DNA from: Stutzerimonas degradans
Lineage (GTDB): Bacteria; Pseudomonadota; Gammaproteobacteria; Pseudomonadales; Pseudomonadaceae
Assembly: GCF_024448505.1 (NCBI RefSeq)
Contig: NZ_JAMOHV010000001.1
Coordinates: forward strand, 248,001 to 312,000
Length of the DNA stretch: 64,000 nt
Reading direction: 5' to 3'
The translations under genes and the position numbers were made by a program. Under the pieces are notes generated by a model. The model made no database searches. It was not told the DNA's origin and saw nothing but the letters and a program-made list of their open reading frames with translations. Positions 7,849 through 15,987 of the stretch are shown here, piece by piece (the first letter of the stretch is position 1; every line of letters begins with the position of its first letter).

Positions 7849-9369
7849 TCAGCTGCTGCCGGAGCTGGCGGCGTGCATCCGCGGCTGCGCCGGCGGTTCG
7901 GGCTGGTGATGGGCATCGACCACCGCCACCTCGTTGCCATCGATGTCGTACAGCTTGCCGTTGCGGAAGTAGTCGCCCTCATGCAGCGCGGCGATGTCGC
8001 GGTAGCGCAGGCTGCGCTCGCTGCCGGCGACGAACACCGATTGCTGGTCGGAGTTGCCGGCCTTGAGGTGGTTGAATGCCAGGTTGAGGAGGATCGCCAT
8101 GATCGCCGCCGAGCTGATGCCGGAGTGGAAGATGGTCTCGAACCAGGCCGGGAAGTGATGGTAGAAGCTCGGCGCGGCGATCGGAATCATGCCGAAGCCG
8201 ATCGAGGTGGCGACGATGATCAGGTTCATGTTGTTGCGGTAGTCGACCTGCGCCAGGGTGCGGATGCCGCTGGCCGCGACGGTGCCGAACAGCACCACGC
8301 CGGCGCCACCGAGCACGGCGGTGGGTACCGCGGCGATCAGCCGGCCCATCACCGGCAGCAGGCCGAGGGTGACCAGGATCAGGCCGGCGGTGGCGACCAC
8401 GTAGCGGCTCTTCACGCCGGTCACCGCGACCAGGCCGACGTTCTGCGCGAAGGCGCTCTGGGTGAAGGAGCCGAACAGCGGCGCCAGCGAGCTGGAAATC
8501 ATGTCGGCGCGCAGACCGTCGCCCAGGCGGCGGGAGTGGACCTTGGTGTCGATGATCTCGCCGACGGCGAGGATGTCCGCCGAGGTTTCGACCAGGGTGA
8601 CGATGATCACGATCAGCATCGACAGGATCGCCGCCAGCTGGAACTCCGGCGCACCGAAATGCAGCGGCGAAGGCAGCGCCATCAGCGGACCGTCGAGTAC
8701 CTGGGAGAAGTCGGCCATGCCGAAGAACACCGCCACCAGCGTACCGATGACCATCGCCAGCAGGATCGACAGGCGCGAGATGCTCGCATTGCCGACCTTG
8801 CTCAGTGCCAGCACGGTGAACAGGGTGAAGGCCGCCAGGCAGATGTTGGCCACGCTGCCGAAATCCGGCGCCTGGCTGTTGCCGCCCATCGCCCAGCGCG
8901 CGGCCACCGGCATCAGCGTCAGACCGATGGTGGTGATGACGATGCCGGTGACCAGCGGTGGAAAGAACTTGGTGATGCGCGAGAACACCGGTGTGATGAA
9001 CAGGCCGATCAGCGAGGCGGCGATCACCGCGCCGAACACCACCGGCAGGCCGCCGGCGCCGTCGCTGCCGATGATGGCGATCATGGTCGCCACGCCAGCG
9101 AAGGACACGCCCTGTACCAGCGGCAACTGGCAACCGAAGAATGGCAAACCGAGCGTCTGCAGCAGGGTCGCCAGCCCGCCGGCGAACAGCGAGGCGGCGA
9201 TCAGCAGGCCGATGTCGGCGGGCGACAGGCCGGCGGCCTGGCCGACGATCAGCGGCACGGCGACGATACCGCCGTACATGGTGAGCACGTGTTGCAGGCC
9301 GTAGGCCAGGTTGGCGCCGACACCGAGGTTTTCGTCCTCGGGCCGTCTTTCGGGGGCGGACACAGTCAT
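7849..9369 (-). CDS. NCS2-family purine (urate/xanthine) permease
   Basis: Inner-membrane proton symporter for nucleobases, 506 residues with about 12-14 hydrophobic segments. It carries the NCS2 hallmarks: an ETSADILAVGEII block at 261-273 and a QNVGLVAVTGVKSRYVV block starting at 309. These resemble the xanthine/urate branch (UacT, XanP, YgfU) more than uracil permease UraA. The cytoplasmic tail of ~70 residues is polar and His/Pro-rich. The ATG at 9369 has GGGAGAAG upstream; an in-frame extension to 9507 is basic and has no ribosome site. A perfect 12-base palindrome lies about 70 bases upstream. It is monocistronic. The exact substrate cannot be read from the sequence. Confidence 0.87.
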   Translation of the reverse strand: MTVSAPERRPEDENLGVGANLAYGLQHVLTMYGGIVAVPLIVGQAAGLSPADIGLLIAASLFAGGLATLLQTLGLPFFGCQLPLVQGVSFAGVATMIAIIGSDGAGGLPVVFGAVIAASLIGLFITPVFSRITKFFPPLVTGIVITTIGLTLMPVAARWAMGGNSQAPDFGSVANICLAAFTLFTVLALSKVGNASISRLSILLAMVIGTLVAVFFGMADFSQVLDGPLMALPSPLHFGAPEFQLAAILSMLIVIIVTLVETSADILAVGEIIDTKVHSRRLGDGLRADMISSSLAPLFGSFTQSAFAQNVGLVAVTGVKSRYVVATAGLILVTLGLLPVMGRLIAAVPTAVLGGAGVVLFGTVAASGIRTLAQVDYRNNMNLIIVATSIGFGMIPIAAPSFYHHFPAWFETIFHSGISSAAIMAILLNLAFNHLKAGNSDQQSVFVAGSERSLRYRDIAALHEGDYFRNGKLYDIDGNEVAVVDAHHQPEPPAQPRMHAASSGSS

Positions 9370-9438
9370 GGGTAGCTTCTCCCGTTCGTTTTTATTGTGT
9401 CGGCCACTGTAGATAATTGGATGCGAGTTACGCCAGTG

Positions 9439-9450
9439 GTTGTATACAAC
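9439..9450. promoter_or_regulatory. Candidate operator of purine permease (perfect palindrome)
   Basis: GTTGTATACAAC is a perfect 12-base palindrome 70 bases upstream of the permease start on the minus strand. The core TTGTATACAA has the shape of sites bound by GntR/FadR-subfamily repressors of catabolic genes. No regulator gene lies beside it. Assignment to a particular repressor is inference. Confidence 0.45.
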
Positions 9451-9573
9451 TTTTCTGTTGGAAGATTTGGATGAAGGCCGGGGCTTTCGCCTGGCCCGCG
9501 TCGGCACGGCGTTACAGGTAGCTGCGCAGATTCGCCGAGGGCGAGAAAAGCGACGAGCGGTCGGATCGGTTAA

Positions 9574-9593
9574 GGGCGGCCGCGTGGCCGCCC
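9574..9593 (-). terminator. Hairpin downstream of glycerophosphodiesterase gene
   Basis: The perfect 8 bp arms GGGCGGCC and GGCCGCCC with a 4-base loop lie 7 bases past the stop codon of the minus-strand gene. Only a short TTAA follows on that strand, so termination may be weak. Confidence 0.6.
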
Positions 9594-9600
9594 GTAACGC

Positions 9601-10713
9601 TTAGCGGGTCTGACGCAGACGCACGGCCACGTCCGGCTGGTCGATGAACAGCCCGTCGATACCGGCGTCGAGGAAGGCGCGGATCTCCGCCTCGACGTCG
9701 CCGCGGGCCTGGGGTTGGTCGCTGCTGCGCAGGCTGGTCGGCAGGAAGGCATTCTCGGCGCGGAAGGTGTACGGGTGCACCTTGAGGCCAGCGGCGTGGG
9801 CGTCGGCGACGAAGCGGGTCGGCGCACCGAGGTTGCCGTCGGCGTCGCGCGGGATGATGTAGCCCTTCTCCGGGCCGACGCCGCTGGCGTAGCGGGCAAT
9901 GGCCTTGAGGCCCGCCGGCGTGGCCATCTGCGCGTAGGTCAGCTGGCTGCCGCGCACCTGCTGGTCGTAGGGCTGACCAGAGCCGAACAGCTGCACCAGG
10001 CGCAGGCGGGTGAGGCTGCTCAGCGTCTTGAGGTTGTCCACCTCGAACGACTGGATGTACACCGGCGCCTGCCGGCCGACGTAGCCGTTGCGCGCGAGAA
10101 TGCGTACCAGCGGCTTCTCCATCGCCAGGCCGAGCTGCCGGAAGTGGGTCGGATGCTTGGTTTCCGGGTACAGGCCGATGCGCCGCCCCTGGCTGAGCTG
10201 CAGCGTCTTCACCAGATCGATGATCTCTTGCAGCGTCGGAATCTCCAGGCCGCCGTCGAGGCGGGCGTTGCCCGGACGGATCTCTGGTATGCGCTCGATG
10301 GCGCGCAGGGTCTTGAGTTCGGCGAGGGTGAAGTCCTCGCTGAACCAGCCGGTGAGCGCCACGCCATCGACCTGCTGGGTGCGCTTACGCGTGGCGAACT
10401 CGGGGCGCTGGGAAACATCGGTGGTCAGGCCCAGCTCGTTGTCGTGGCGGGCGACCAGCTGGCCGTCGCGGGTCATCACCAGGTCCGGCTCGATGTAGTC
10501 GGCGCCTTGCAGCACCGCCAGCGCATAGGCGGCCAGGGTGTGTTCGGGCACATAGCCGCTGGCACCGCGGTGGGCGATCACCAGCGGCGCGGGTTCGGCG
10601 CGTTCGGCATGGCGTTGTGCCTGACGGTCGTCCGGCGCGGCGACGCCGGCGAGCGGCAGCAGCAGGCCGCAGGCGGCCAGCCAGGGGCGAAGGGAAACGA
10701 TGGTGCGTGCCAT
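9601..10713 (-). CDS. glpQ: Periplasmic glycerophosphodiester phosphodiesterase
   Basis: Hydrolyses glycerophosphodiesters to glycerol-3-phosphate and an alcohol in the periplasm. It has 370 residues. A Sec signal peptide spans about 1-26 (cleavage near GVAAP). A GDPD TIM-barrel follows, with HRGASGYVPEHT at 48-59, EPD at 75-77 and the catalytic His-Asp pair at 90-91. The size matches periplasmic GlpQ rather than the short cytosolic UgpQ. ATG 10713 was chosen because GAGGAG sits about 9 bases upstream; an ATG 9 bases earlier overlaps that site. It is divergent from folA. glpT is not adjacent. It may feed phosphate or glycerol-3-phosphate supply. Confidence 0.9.
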   Translation of the reverse strand: MARTIVSLRPWLAACGLLLPLAGVAAPDDRQAQRHAERAEPAPLVIAHRGASGYVPEHTLAAYALAVLQGADYIEPDLVMTRDGQLVARHDNELGLTTDVSQRPEFATRKRTQQVDGVALTGWFSEDFTLAELKTLRAIERIPEIRPGNARLDGGLEIPTLQEIIDLVKTLQLSQGRRIGLYPETKHPTHFRQLGLAMEKPLVRILARNGYVGRQAPVYIQSFEVDNLKTLSSLTRLRLVQLFGSGQPYDQQVRGSQLTYAQMATPAGLKAIARYASGVGPEKGYIIPRDADGNLGAPTRFVADAHAAGLKVHPYTFRAENAFLPTSLRSSDQPQARGDVEAEIRAFLDAGIDGLFIDQPDVAVRLRQTR

Positions 10714-10863
10714 GGGTGGCATCTCCTCGGGATGGGAAACCCCAGCCTGCGCGACGCGAATGACCGTAGCTTGACGCTTCGCGGTCGCGCCTGTTGCAGC
10801 ACCATGAAACCGACAAACGGTTGGCGCTGCAGCGCGCCGGGGCGCTCTGCTATGCTCGCCGCC

Positions 10864-11379
10864 ATGAATCAGACCCGCCTGCCCCTCGCCATGATCGCCG
10901 CATTCGCGCACAACCGCGTGATCGGTCTCGACAACCGCATGCCCTGGCACCTGCCCGCCGATCTCAAGCATTTCAAGGCCATGACCCTCGGCAAGCCGAT
11001 CATCATGGGCCGCAAGACCTGGGATTCGCTCGGTCGGCCGCTGCCGGGACGGCTCAATCTGGTGGTCAGCCGCCAGACGGATCTGCAGCTCGATGGCGCG
11101 GAGACTTTCACCGAACTCGAGGCCGCGCTGGTGCGTGCCGAGCAGTGGGCGCGCGAGCAGGGTGTCGACGAGCTGATGCTGATCGGCGGCGCGCAGCTCT
11201 ACGCGCAGGCGCTGGGCCGGGCGCAGCGGCTCTATCTGACCCGCATCGATGCGCAGCCGGAGGGCGATGCCTTCTTCCCGGCATTCGACGAGAACCAATG
11301 GCAATGCGTCGACAGCCAGGCCCATCCGGCCGAAGGCGAGGCGCCGGCCTACCGTTTCGAGACCTGGACGCGGCGCTGA
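10864..11379 (+). CDS. folA: Dihydrofolate reductase
   Basis: Reduces dihydrofolate to tetrahydrofolate with NADPH and is the target of trimethoprim. It has 171 residues. The N-terminal motif reads GLDNRMPWHLPADLKHFK, with the proton-relay acid at Asp33. GRKTWDSLGRPLPGRLN is the NADPH-binding stretch and LMLIGGAQLY the second conserved block. There is no clear Shine-Dalgarno sequence before ATG 10864. A TATGCT that could serve as a -10 box ends only 7 bases upstream, so the mRNA may be leaderless or nearly so. It is transcribed divergently from glpQ. Confidence 0.95.
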   Translation: MNQTRLPLAMIAAFAHNRVIGLDNRMPWHLPADLKHFKAMTLGKPIIMGRKTWDSLGRPLPGRLNLVVSRQTDLQLDGAETFTELEAALVRAEQWAREQGVDELMLIGGAQLYAQALGRAQRLYLTRIDAQPEGDAFFPAFDENQWQCVDSQAHPAEGEAPAYRFETWTRR

Positions 11380-11462
11380 CTTTCGGGCTCGCTTGATCGG
11401 CGCCAAGGTCCTCGGCCGGCCCAGCTTCTATCCTTGCGCAGCCATCATTGCGAGACCATCCG

Positions 11463-12110
11463 ATGCAGACCCGCGAATCCGACGTACCGCCAGCCGGGCG
11501 CGTATCGGCGATCTTCGTTCGCCACCCGCTCTGGGAAGATGCCCTGGCGCTGCTCACCGGCACGGCGCTGGTCGCCCTCGGCATCGCGTTCTACGCCCAC
11601 GCCGGGCTGCTCACCGGCGGCACGGTGGGGCTGGCCTTCCTGCTCAAATACCTGGCCGACTGGTCGTTCGGCCCGGCGTTCTTTTTGCTCAACCTGCCGT
11701 TCTACGCCCTGGCAATCTGGCGCATGGGCTGGAAATTCACCCTGCGCACGGTCTGTGCGGTGGCGCTGGTGTCGCTGTTCGCCGAGCTGACCCCGCAGTG
11801 GGTGCGCTTCGCCGAGCTGAATCTGGTCTACGCCGCGGTGTTCGGCGGCTTCGCGATGGGTGTCGGCCTGCTCATCCTGTTCCGTCATCGCGCCAGCCTG
11901 GGCGGGGTGAACATCCTCGCGCTGTTCCTGCAGGAACGCTTCGGCCTGCGCGCCGGCAAGGTGCAGATGGCCATCGATGCGCTGATCGTGCTGGCGGCGG
12001 TGTTCGTCGTCGCGCCGGAGCGGGTGCTGCTGTCGGTGCTGGGCGCGGTGGCGCTGAATCTGGTGCTGGCGATCAACCACCGCGCCGGACGCTACATGGG
12101 CGTCAGCTGA
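11463..12110 (+). CDS. YitT-family (DUF161) membrane protein
   Basis: A 215-residue inner-membrane protein with about five to six hydrophobic segments. The conserved YitT feature HAGLLTGGTVGLAFLL lies in the first third and RASLGGVNILALFLQERFG in the middle. It lacks the C-terminal DUF2179 domain of Bacillus YitT, so it is the short proteobacterial form. The transport substrate is unknown. ATG 11463 is preferred to a TTG at 11448; neither has a strong ribosome site. The 3' end overlaps the convergent phosphoesterase gene by 8 bases. Confidence 0.82.
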   Translation: MQTRESDVPPAGRVSAIFVRHPLWEDALALLTGTALVALGIAFYAHAGLLTGGTVGLAFLLKYLADWSFGPAFFLLNLPFYALAIWRMGWKFTLRTVCAVALVSLFAELTPQWVRFAELNLVYAAVFGGFAMGVGLLILFRHRASLGGVNILALFLQERFGLRAGKVQMAIDALIVLAAVFVVAPERVLLSVLGAVALNLVLAINHRAGRYMGVS

Positions 12111-12558
12111 GGTTGATGAGCTCGACCTGCGCTTGGCCGCCATCCAGCTCCAGCACGGCGAGGCTGATCGGCAGGCTGAAGCGCCGCGGCCCGGCGCTGC
12201 CCGGGTTGACGTAGAGCACGCCGTCGCGCCGCTCGACCTTCGGCTGGTGCGAATGGCCGGCGATCACCACATCGATACCGGCGGCGACGGGGTCGCGATC
12301 CAGTTGCTTGAGGTCATGCAGCACGTGGAGGGTGAGCCCGGCGATGCGCAGGTCCAGTCGTTCCGGCAGGGCCAGCGCCCAGTCGCCGTGGTCGACGTTG
12401 CCGCGAATCGCCGCCAGCGGCGCAATCGCGCGTAGCCCGTCGAGCACCGCGGGCTTGCCGACGTCGCCGGCATGGATGATCTGCGTGCAGCCGCGCAGCG
12501 CCGCCAGCGCTTCGGGGCGGAGCAGGCCGTGGGTGTCGGCGATCAGGCCGATGCGCAT
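12103..12558 (-). CDS. YfcE/MJ0936-type metallophosphoesterase
   Basis: A small (151 residues) cytoplasmic calcineurin-like phosphodiesterase. All metal-binding motifs are present: DTHG at 8-11, GDVG at 31-34, GNVDH at 53-57, His81 and GHSH at 101-104, followed by NPGSAGPRR. In this family two Mn or Ni ions hydrolyse phosphodiesters. The physiological substrate is unknown. It is monocistronic and convergent with the YitT gene, with an 8-base tail overlap. Confidence 0.88.
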   Translation of the reverse strand: MRIGLIADTHGLLRPEALAALRGCTQIIHAGDVGKPAVLDGLRAIAPLAAIRGNVDHGDWALALPERLDLRIAGLTLHVLHDLKQLDRDPVAAGIDVVIAGHSHQPKVERRDGVLYVNPGSAGPRRFSLPISLAVLELDGGQAQVELINLS

Positions 12559-12637
12559 TGCGGTGCTCCTCGCGGTCGGGCGGATCAGGGTAGCAGGTGC
12601 CGGCCGGCGGCGTTCCGGCCTTGCCGAGCGGCGGGCC

Positions 12638-14422
12638 TCAGCGCTGCTCGCTCTGCGGCGTCACCCGCAGCACTTCTTCGAGGGTGGTGAGGCCGGCGGC
12701 GACCTTCTGTGCGCCGGACAGGCGCAGGCTGCGCATGCCGTCCTTGAAGGCCTGACGACGCAGGGCGACGAGGTCGGTGTCGGCGGTGATCAGCGGCTTG
12801 ATCGCATCGTTGAGCAGCATGATCTCGTAGACGCCGGCGCGCCCGCGATAGCCGGTGTCGCGGCATTCCAGGCAGCCCACCGCCTGCTGCGCATGGGTGG
12901 GCAGCGGCGCGTTCCACGGCTTGGTCAGCGCGGTCCAGTCGTCGGCGTCCAGCTGCACCGGCGTCTTGCAGTGCGGACAGAGCGTGCGCACCAGCCGCTG
13001 GGCCATCACGCCGAGCACGGTGGCCTTGAGCAGATAGTGCGGCACGCCGAGTTCGAGCAGTCGGCTGATGGCGCTGGGCGCGTCGTTGGTGTGCAGGGTG
13101 GAGAGCACCAGGTGCCCGGTGAGCGCGGCCTGGATGGCCATCTCGGCGGTTTCCAGGTCGCGGATCTCGCCGACCATGATGATGTCCGGGTCCTGGCGCA
13201 TCAGCGCGCGCACGCCGCTGGCGAAGGTCAGGTCGATGTTGTGCTGCACCTGCATCTGGTTGAAGGCGCCCTCGATCATCTCGATCGGGTCCTCGATGGT
13301 GCAGACGTTCACCTCGGGCGTCGCCAGCTGCTTGAGCGTGGTGTAGAGCGTGGTGGTCTTGCCCGAGCCGGTCGGCCCGGTGACCAGGATGATGCCGTTG
13401 GGCTGGCAGGTCATGCTCTGCCAGCGGCGCAGATCGTCGGCGGAAAAGCCCAGCTGGTCGAAGCCCTTGAGCAGCACCTCCGGGTCGAAGATGCGCATCA
13501 CCATCTTTTCGCCGAAGGCGGTCGGTAGCGTCGACAGGCGCAGCTCGACTTCGCCGCCGTCCGGGGTCTTGGTCTTGACCCGGCCATCCTGCGGCTTGCG
13601 TTTCTCGGCGACGTTCATGCGGCCGAGCGATTTCAGGCGGCTGACCACCGCCATCGTCACCTGTGGCGGGAACTGGTAGACGTTGTGCAGCACGCCGTCG
13701 ATGCGAAAGCGCACGGTGCCCTGCTCACGCCGCGGTTCGATGTGGATGTCGCTGGCGCGCTGCTGGAAGGCGTACTGGAACAGCCAGTCGACGATGTTGA
13801 CGATGTGCGAGTCGTTGGCGTCCGGTTCCTGGTCGCTGGCGCCGAGGTTGAGCAGCTGCTCGAAGTTGCCGACGCCGCTGATCTTCTGGTCCGTGGCGGT
13901 GGCGCCGCTGACCGACTTGGCCAGGCGGTAGAACTCCACGGTGAAGCGCTGGATGTCTGCCGGGTTGGCCACCACGCGCGTGATCGGGCGCTTGAGCACG
14001 TGCGTGAGGTTGGCTTCCCAGCCTTTGACGAAGGGCTGGGCGCTGGCGATGGTCACGCTATGACCGTCTACCGCCACGGCGAGAATCTTGTGGCGCTGAG
14101 CGAAGGCGTAGGACATCAGCGGGGTGACGGCGGCGACGTCGATCTTCAGCGGGTCGATGCGCAGGTAGGGCTGGCCGGCCAGCTCCGCCAGCCAGGCGGT
14201 GAGGGTTTCCAGGTCGAGCTTCTTGCCGGCGCGCTGGCGGTCGTCGAGCTGCTGCGCGGCGAGAAATTCCAGCGGATGCTGCTGGTTGTTCACCGCGCTG
14301 CGGCGTACCGCCAGGCACTGCTCGGCGCTTTCCTGGTCGACGCGACCCTGGGCGACCAGCTCGCGCAGCAGGTCGTTGAGGTCGAGCGGTCGGTCGGCGA
14401 GGGACGGGGCGAAGGCGGACAT
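12638..14422 (-). CDS. Stand-alone GspE/PilB-family secretion ATPase
   Basis: A 594-residue AAA-type secretion ATPase. An N-terminal GspE_N/MshEN-like domain (about 60-190) precedes the ATPase core: Walker A GPTGSGKT at 349-356, Asp box DPIEMIEG, Walker B DPDIIMVGEIRD near 410, and a His box TLHTNDAPSA. A tetracysteine zinc site (CPHC ... CLEC) lies near the C-terminus. Such enzymes power type II secretion or type IV pili, but no gspF, pilC, pilD or pseudopilin gene is nearby, so its machine lies elsewhere or it acts otherwise. ATG 14422 follows CAGGAG at 8 bases; a longer frame to 14566 is low complexity. Confidence 0.9.
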   Translation of the reverse strand: MSAFAPSLADRPLDLNDLLRELVAQGRVDQESAEQCLAVRRSAVNNQQHPLEFLAAQQLDDRQRAGKKLDLETLTAWLAELAGQPYLRIDPLKIDVAAVTPLMSYAFAQRHKILAVAVDGHSVTIASAQPFVKGWEANLTHVLKRPITRVVANPADIQRFTVEFYRLAKSVSGATATDQKISGVGNFEQLLNLGASDQEPDANDSHIVNIVDWLFQYAFQQRASDIHIEPRREQGTVRFRIDGVLHNVYQFPPQVTMAVVSRLKSLGRMNVAEKRKPQDGRVKTKTPDGGEVELRLSTLPTAFGEKMVMRIFDPEVLLKGFDQLGFSADDLRRWQSMTCQPNGIILVTGPTGSGKTTTLYTTLKQLATPEVNVCTIEDPIEMIEGAFNQMQVQHNIDLTFASGVRALMRQDPDIIMVGEIRDLETAEMAIQAALTGHLVLSTLHTNDAPSAISRLLELGVPHYLLKATVLGVMAQRLVRTLCPHCKTPVQLDADDWTALTKPWNAPLPTHAQQAVGCLECRDTGYRGRAGVYEIMLLNDAIKPLITADTDLVALRRQAFKDGMRSLRLSGAQKVAAGLTTLEEVLRVTPQSEQR

Positions 14423-14529
14423 GAAAAGCGACTCCTGGGCAAAGGCAGCGGCGGGCCGTGGGCCGACTCCGCTTCGGCGGCGCAGGGTCGGTGGCGCCGT
14501 TGGCGCCGGCCTGACCCGCGCTGCGCAGC

Positions 14530-15897
14530 TTACTTCTCGAGCAGTTTCCAGGCCTTGAGCGTCCACACAATATGCGCCTGCTCGGCACGCAGTTGGCGGG
14601 CCTCGTCGGTCAGCGGCTGGCGCGCCAGCTCATGGAGCTTGGCCAGTTCGCCATACAGGCGATCGGTTTCCGGCAGTTCCAGCAGCACGCCGCGGGCCAG
14701 GTGCAGCCAGACCAGCAGGCGCTCCATGCGCGGGCTCTGCTCGACCAGGTCTTCGGGCTGGCGCTGGTAGCGCGGCAATTGCAGCGCCTTGGCTTCCTCG
14801 GCGAGCAGGTGCATCAGCCATTTGCCCAGCTCGGCAGCGCCTTGGCGATCGCCCCGTGCATTGCGGCCGACGGTCCAGCCGCGCTGCAGCAGCCATTGCG
14901 AGGCCTTCAGCGAGAACAGGCCCCAGCGAGTGCGGCCGAGTTCGGCGGCGAATTCTGCCGGTGCGGCCTGGCGGATCGCCTCGTCATCCTGGCCGGCTTC
15001 CAGGCGCGGGCGCCAGTCGCCGATCAAGGCATCGAGCAGCTCGCGCAGCTCGCGGCTGCTGGCGCGCGGCGCGGCCTGGCCGAGGCTGCCGAGCAGCGCG
15101 CGCAGCTCGATCAGTTGCGCCAGCCAGTCGTTCAGCAGCTTCCAGTGACCATTGAAGCGGTATTGCTCGGCCAGCCGCTGGCTGTTGCCGAGCAGCTGCC
15201 AGCCGAGCGCGGGCACCGCGTCGTCCAGCGGCATGCTGGCGTCCAGCACCGGTGCTGGCAGATTGAGGCCATAGCCTTCGGCATCGTAGAGACGGTAGCC
15301 GCGCTCGGCCTTGCTGATGTCGCAGGGCATCAGCGGCAGGTCGGCGGCCAGTTCGATGGCCAGCTCCAGCAGCGCTTCGGGCTCGCCCTGGCGCAGTTCC
15401 AGCTCCAGCTCGCAGATTTCCTCGGCGCGCTTGCCGGCCTCGACCTGGCCGAGGTCGAGCGCGGCCTCGATGACCACCTTGGCCTTGCCGCGGCCCCAGG
15501 CGATCTCGGCCTTCTCGCGGACGAAGTCGGTGCTGAAGATGGGCTTGAGGGTCTTCTTGTCCAGCTCGGCCAGTTCGGCCGGCCAGCAGTCGTCGGTGAG
15601 CTTCTTCAGGTCCAGCTTGGCCTTGTCCAGGTGCCAATCCCACTCGTTACGCTCGGACAGCCCGGCAACGCTCTGGCCGCGGCTCTTGAGCGTCTGGATG
15701 ACCTGCTCGCCGTCGCGGCGCAGGCGCAGGGCGACCCGGGCGCGCGCGAGGGCGCGGTCGGGGCTGTCGTAGTACTGGTTGAACAGCTCGTGGCTCGCCC
15801 AGCCGCTCTTGTTGCGCTTCTTCAGCAGCGGGTGCTCGCGCAGGGCCAGCAGCGTTTCACGGCTGGCGCGCAGCTTGATTTCGGTTTCCTTGGCCAT
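14530..15897 (-). CDS. CYTH-CHAD inorganic triphosphatase-like protein
   Basis: A 455-residue cytoplasmic protein. An N-terminal CYTH domain (1-~200) carries the diagnostic ExExK motif as E4-T-E-I-K8 and alternating acidic/basic strand residues (RVALRLRRDG, VIQTLKSRG). A C-terminal helical, Arg/His-containing CHAD domain spans about 235-455. E. coli YgiF with this architecture hydrolyses tripolyphosphate; CHAD domains bind polyphosphate. It is encoded just downstream of a PiT phosphate transporter on the same strand (90-base gap), which supports a role in phosphate or polyphosphate metabolism. Activity here is inferred. Confidence 0.85.
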   Translation of the reverse strand: MAKETEIKLRASRETLLALREHPLLKKRNKSGWASHELFNQYYDSPDRALARARVALRLRRDGEQVIQTLKSRGQSVAGLSERNEWDWHLDKAKLDLKKLTDDCWPAELAELDKKTLKPIFSTDFVREKAEIAWGRGKAKVVIEAALDLGQVEAGKRAEEICELELELRQGEPEALLELAIELAADLPLMPCDISKAERGYRLYDAEGYGLNLPAPVLDASMPLDDAVPALGWQLLGNSQRLAEQYRFNGHWKLLNDWLAQLIELRALLGSLGQAAPRASSRELRELLDALIGDWRPRLEAGQDDEAIRQAAPAEFAAELGRTRWGLFSLKASQWLLQRGWTVGRNARGDRQGAAELGKWLMHLLAEEAKALQLPRYQRQPEDLVEQSPRMERLLVWLHLARGVLLELPETDRLYGELAKLHELARQPLTDEARQLRAEQAHIVWTLKAWKLLEK

Positions 15898-15987
15898 CTT
15901 CGACTCGCAATAGGGTGGATTCGGGTGCCGCTGCCAATGGCAGAGGGGACCGAAGCCCCCTCTTTGTAGCACGCACGGGCGGCCGGG

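Noticed and set aside
7822-9375. A 517-codon open frame opposite the purine permease, rich in Asp/His/Gln/Arg
   Set aside because: The repetitive D/H/Q/R composition is the usual antisense of a hydrophobic transporter, not a histidine-rich metal-binding protein.
10714-11406. Upstream extension of the glycerophosphodiesterase frame
   Set aside because: It covers folA in antisense and removes the signal peptide from the N-terminus.
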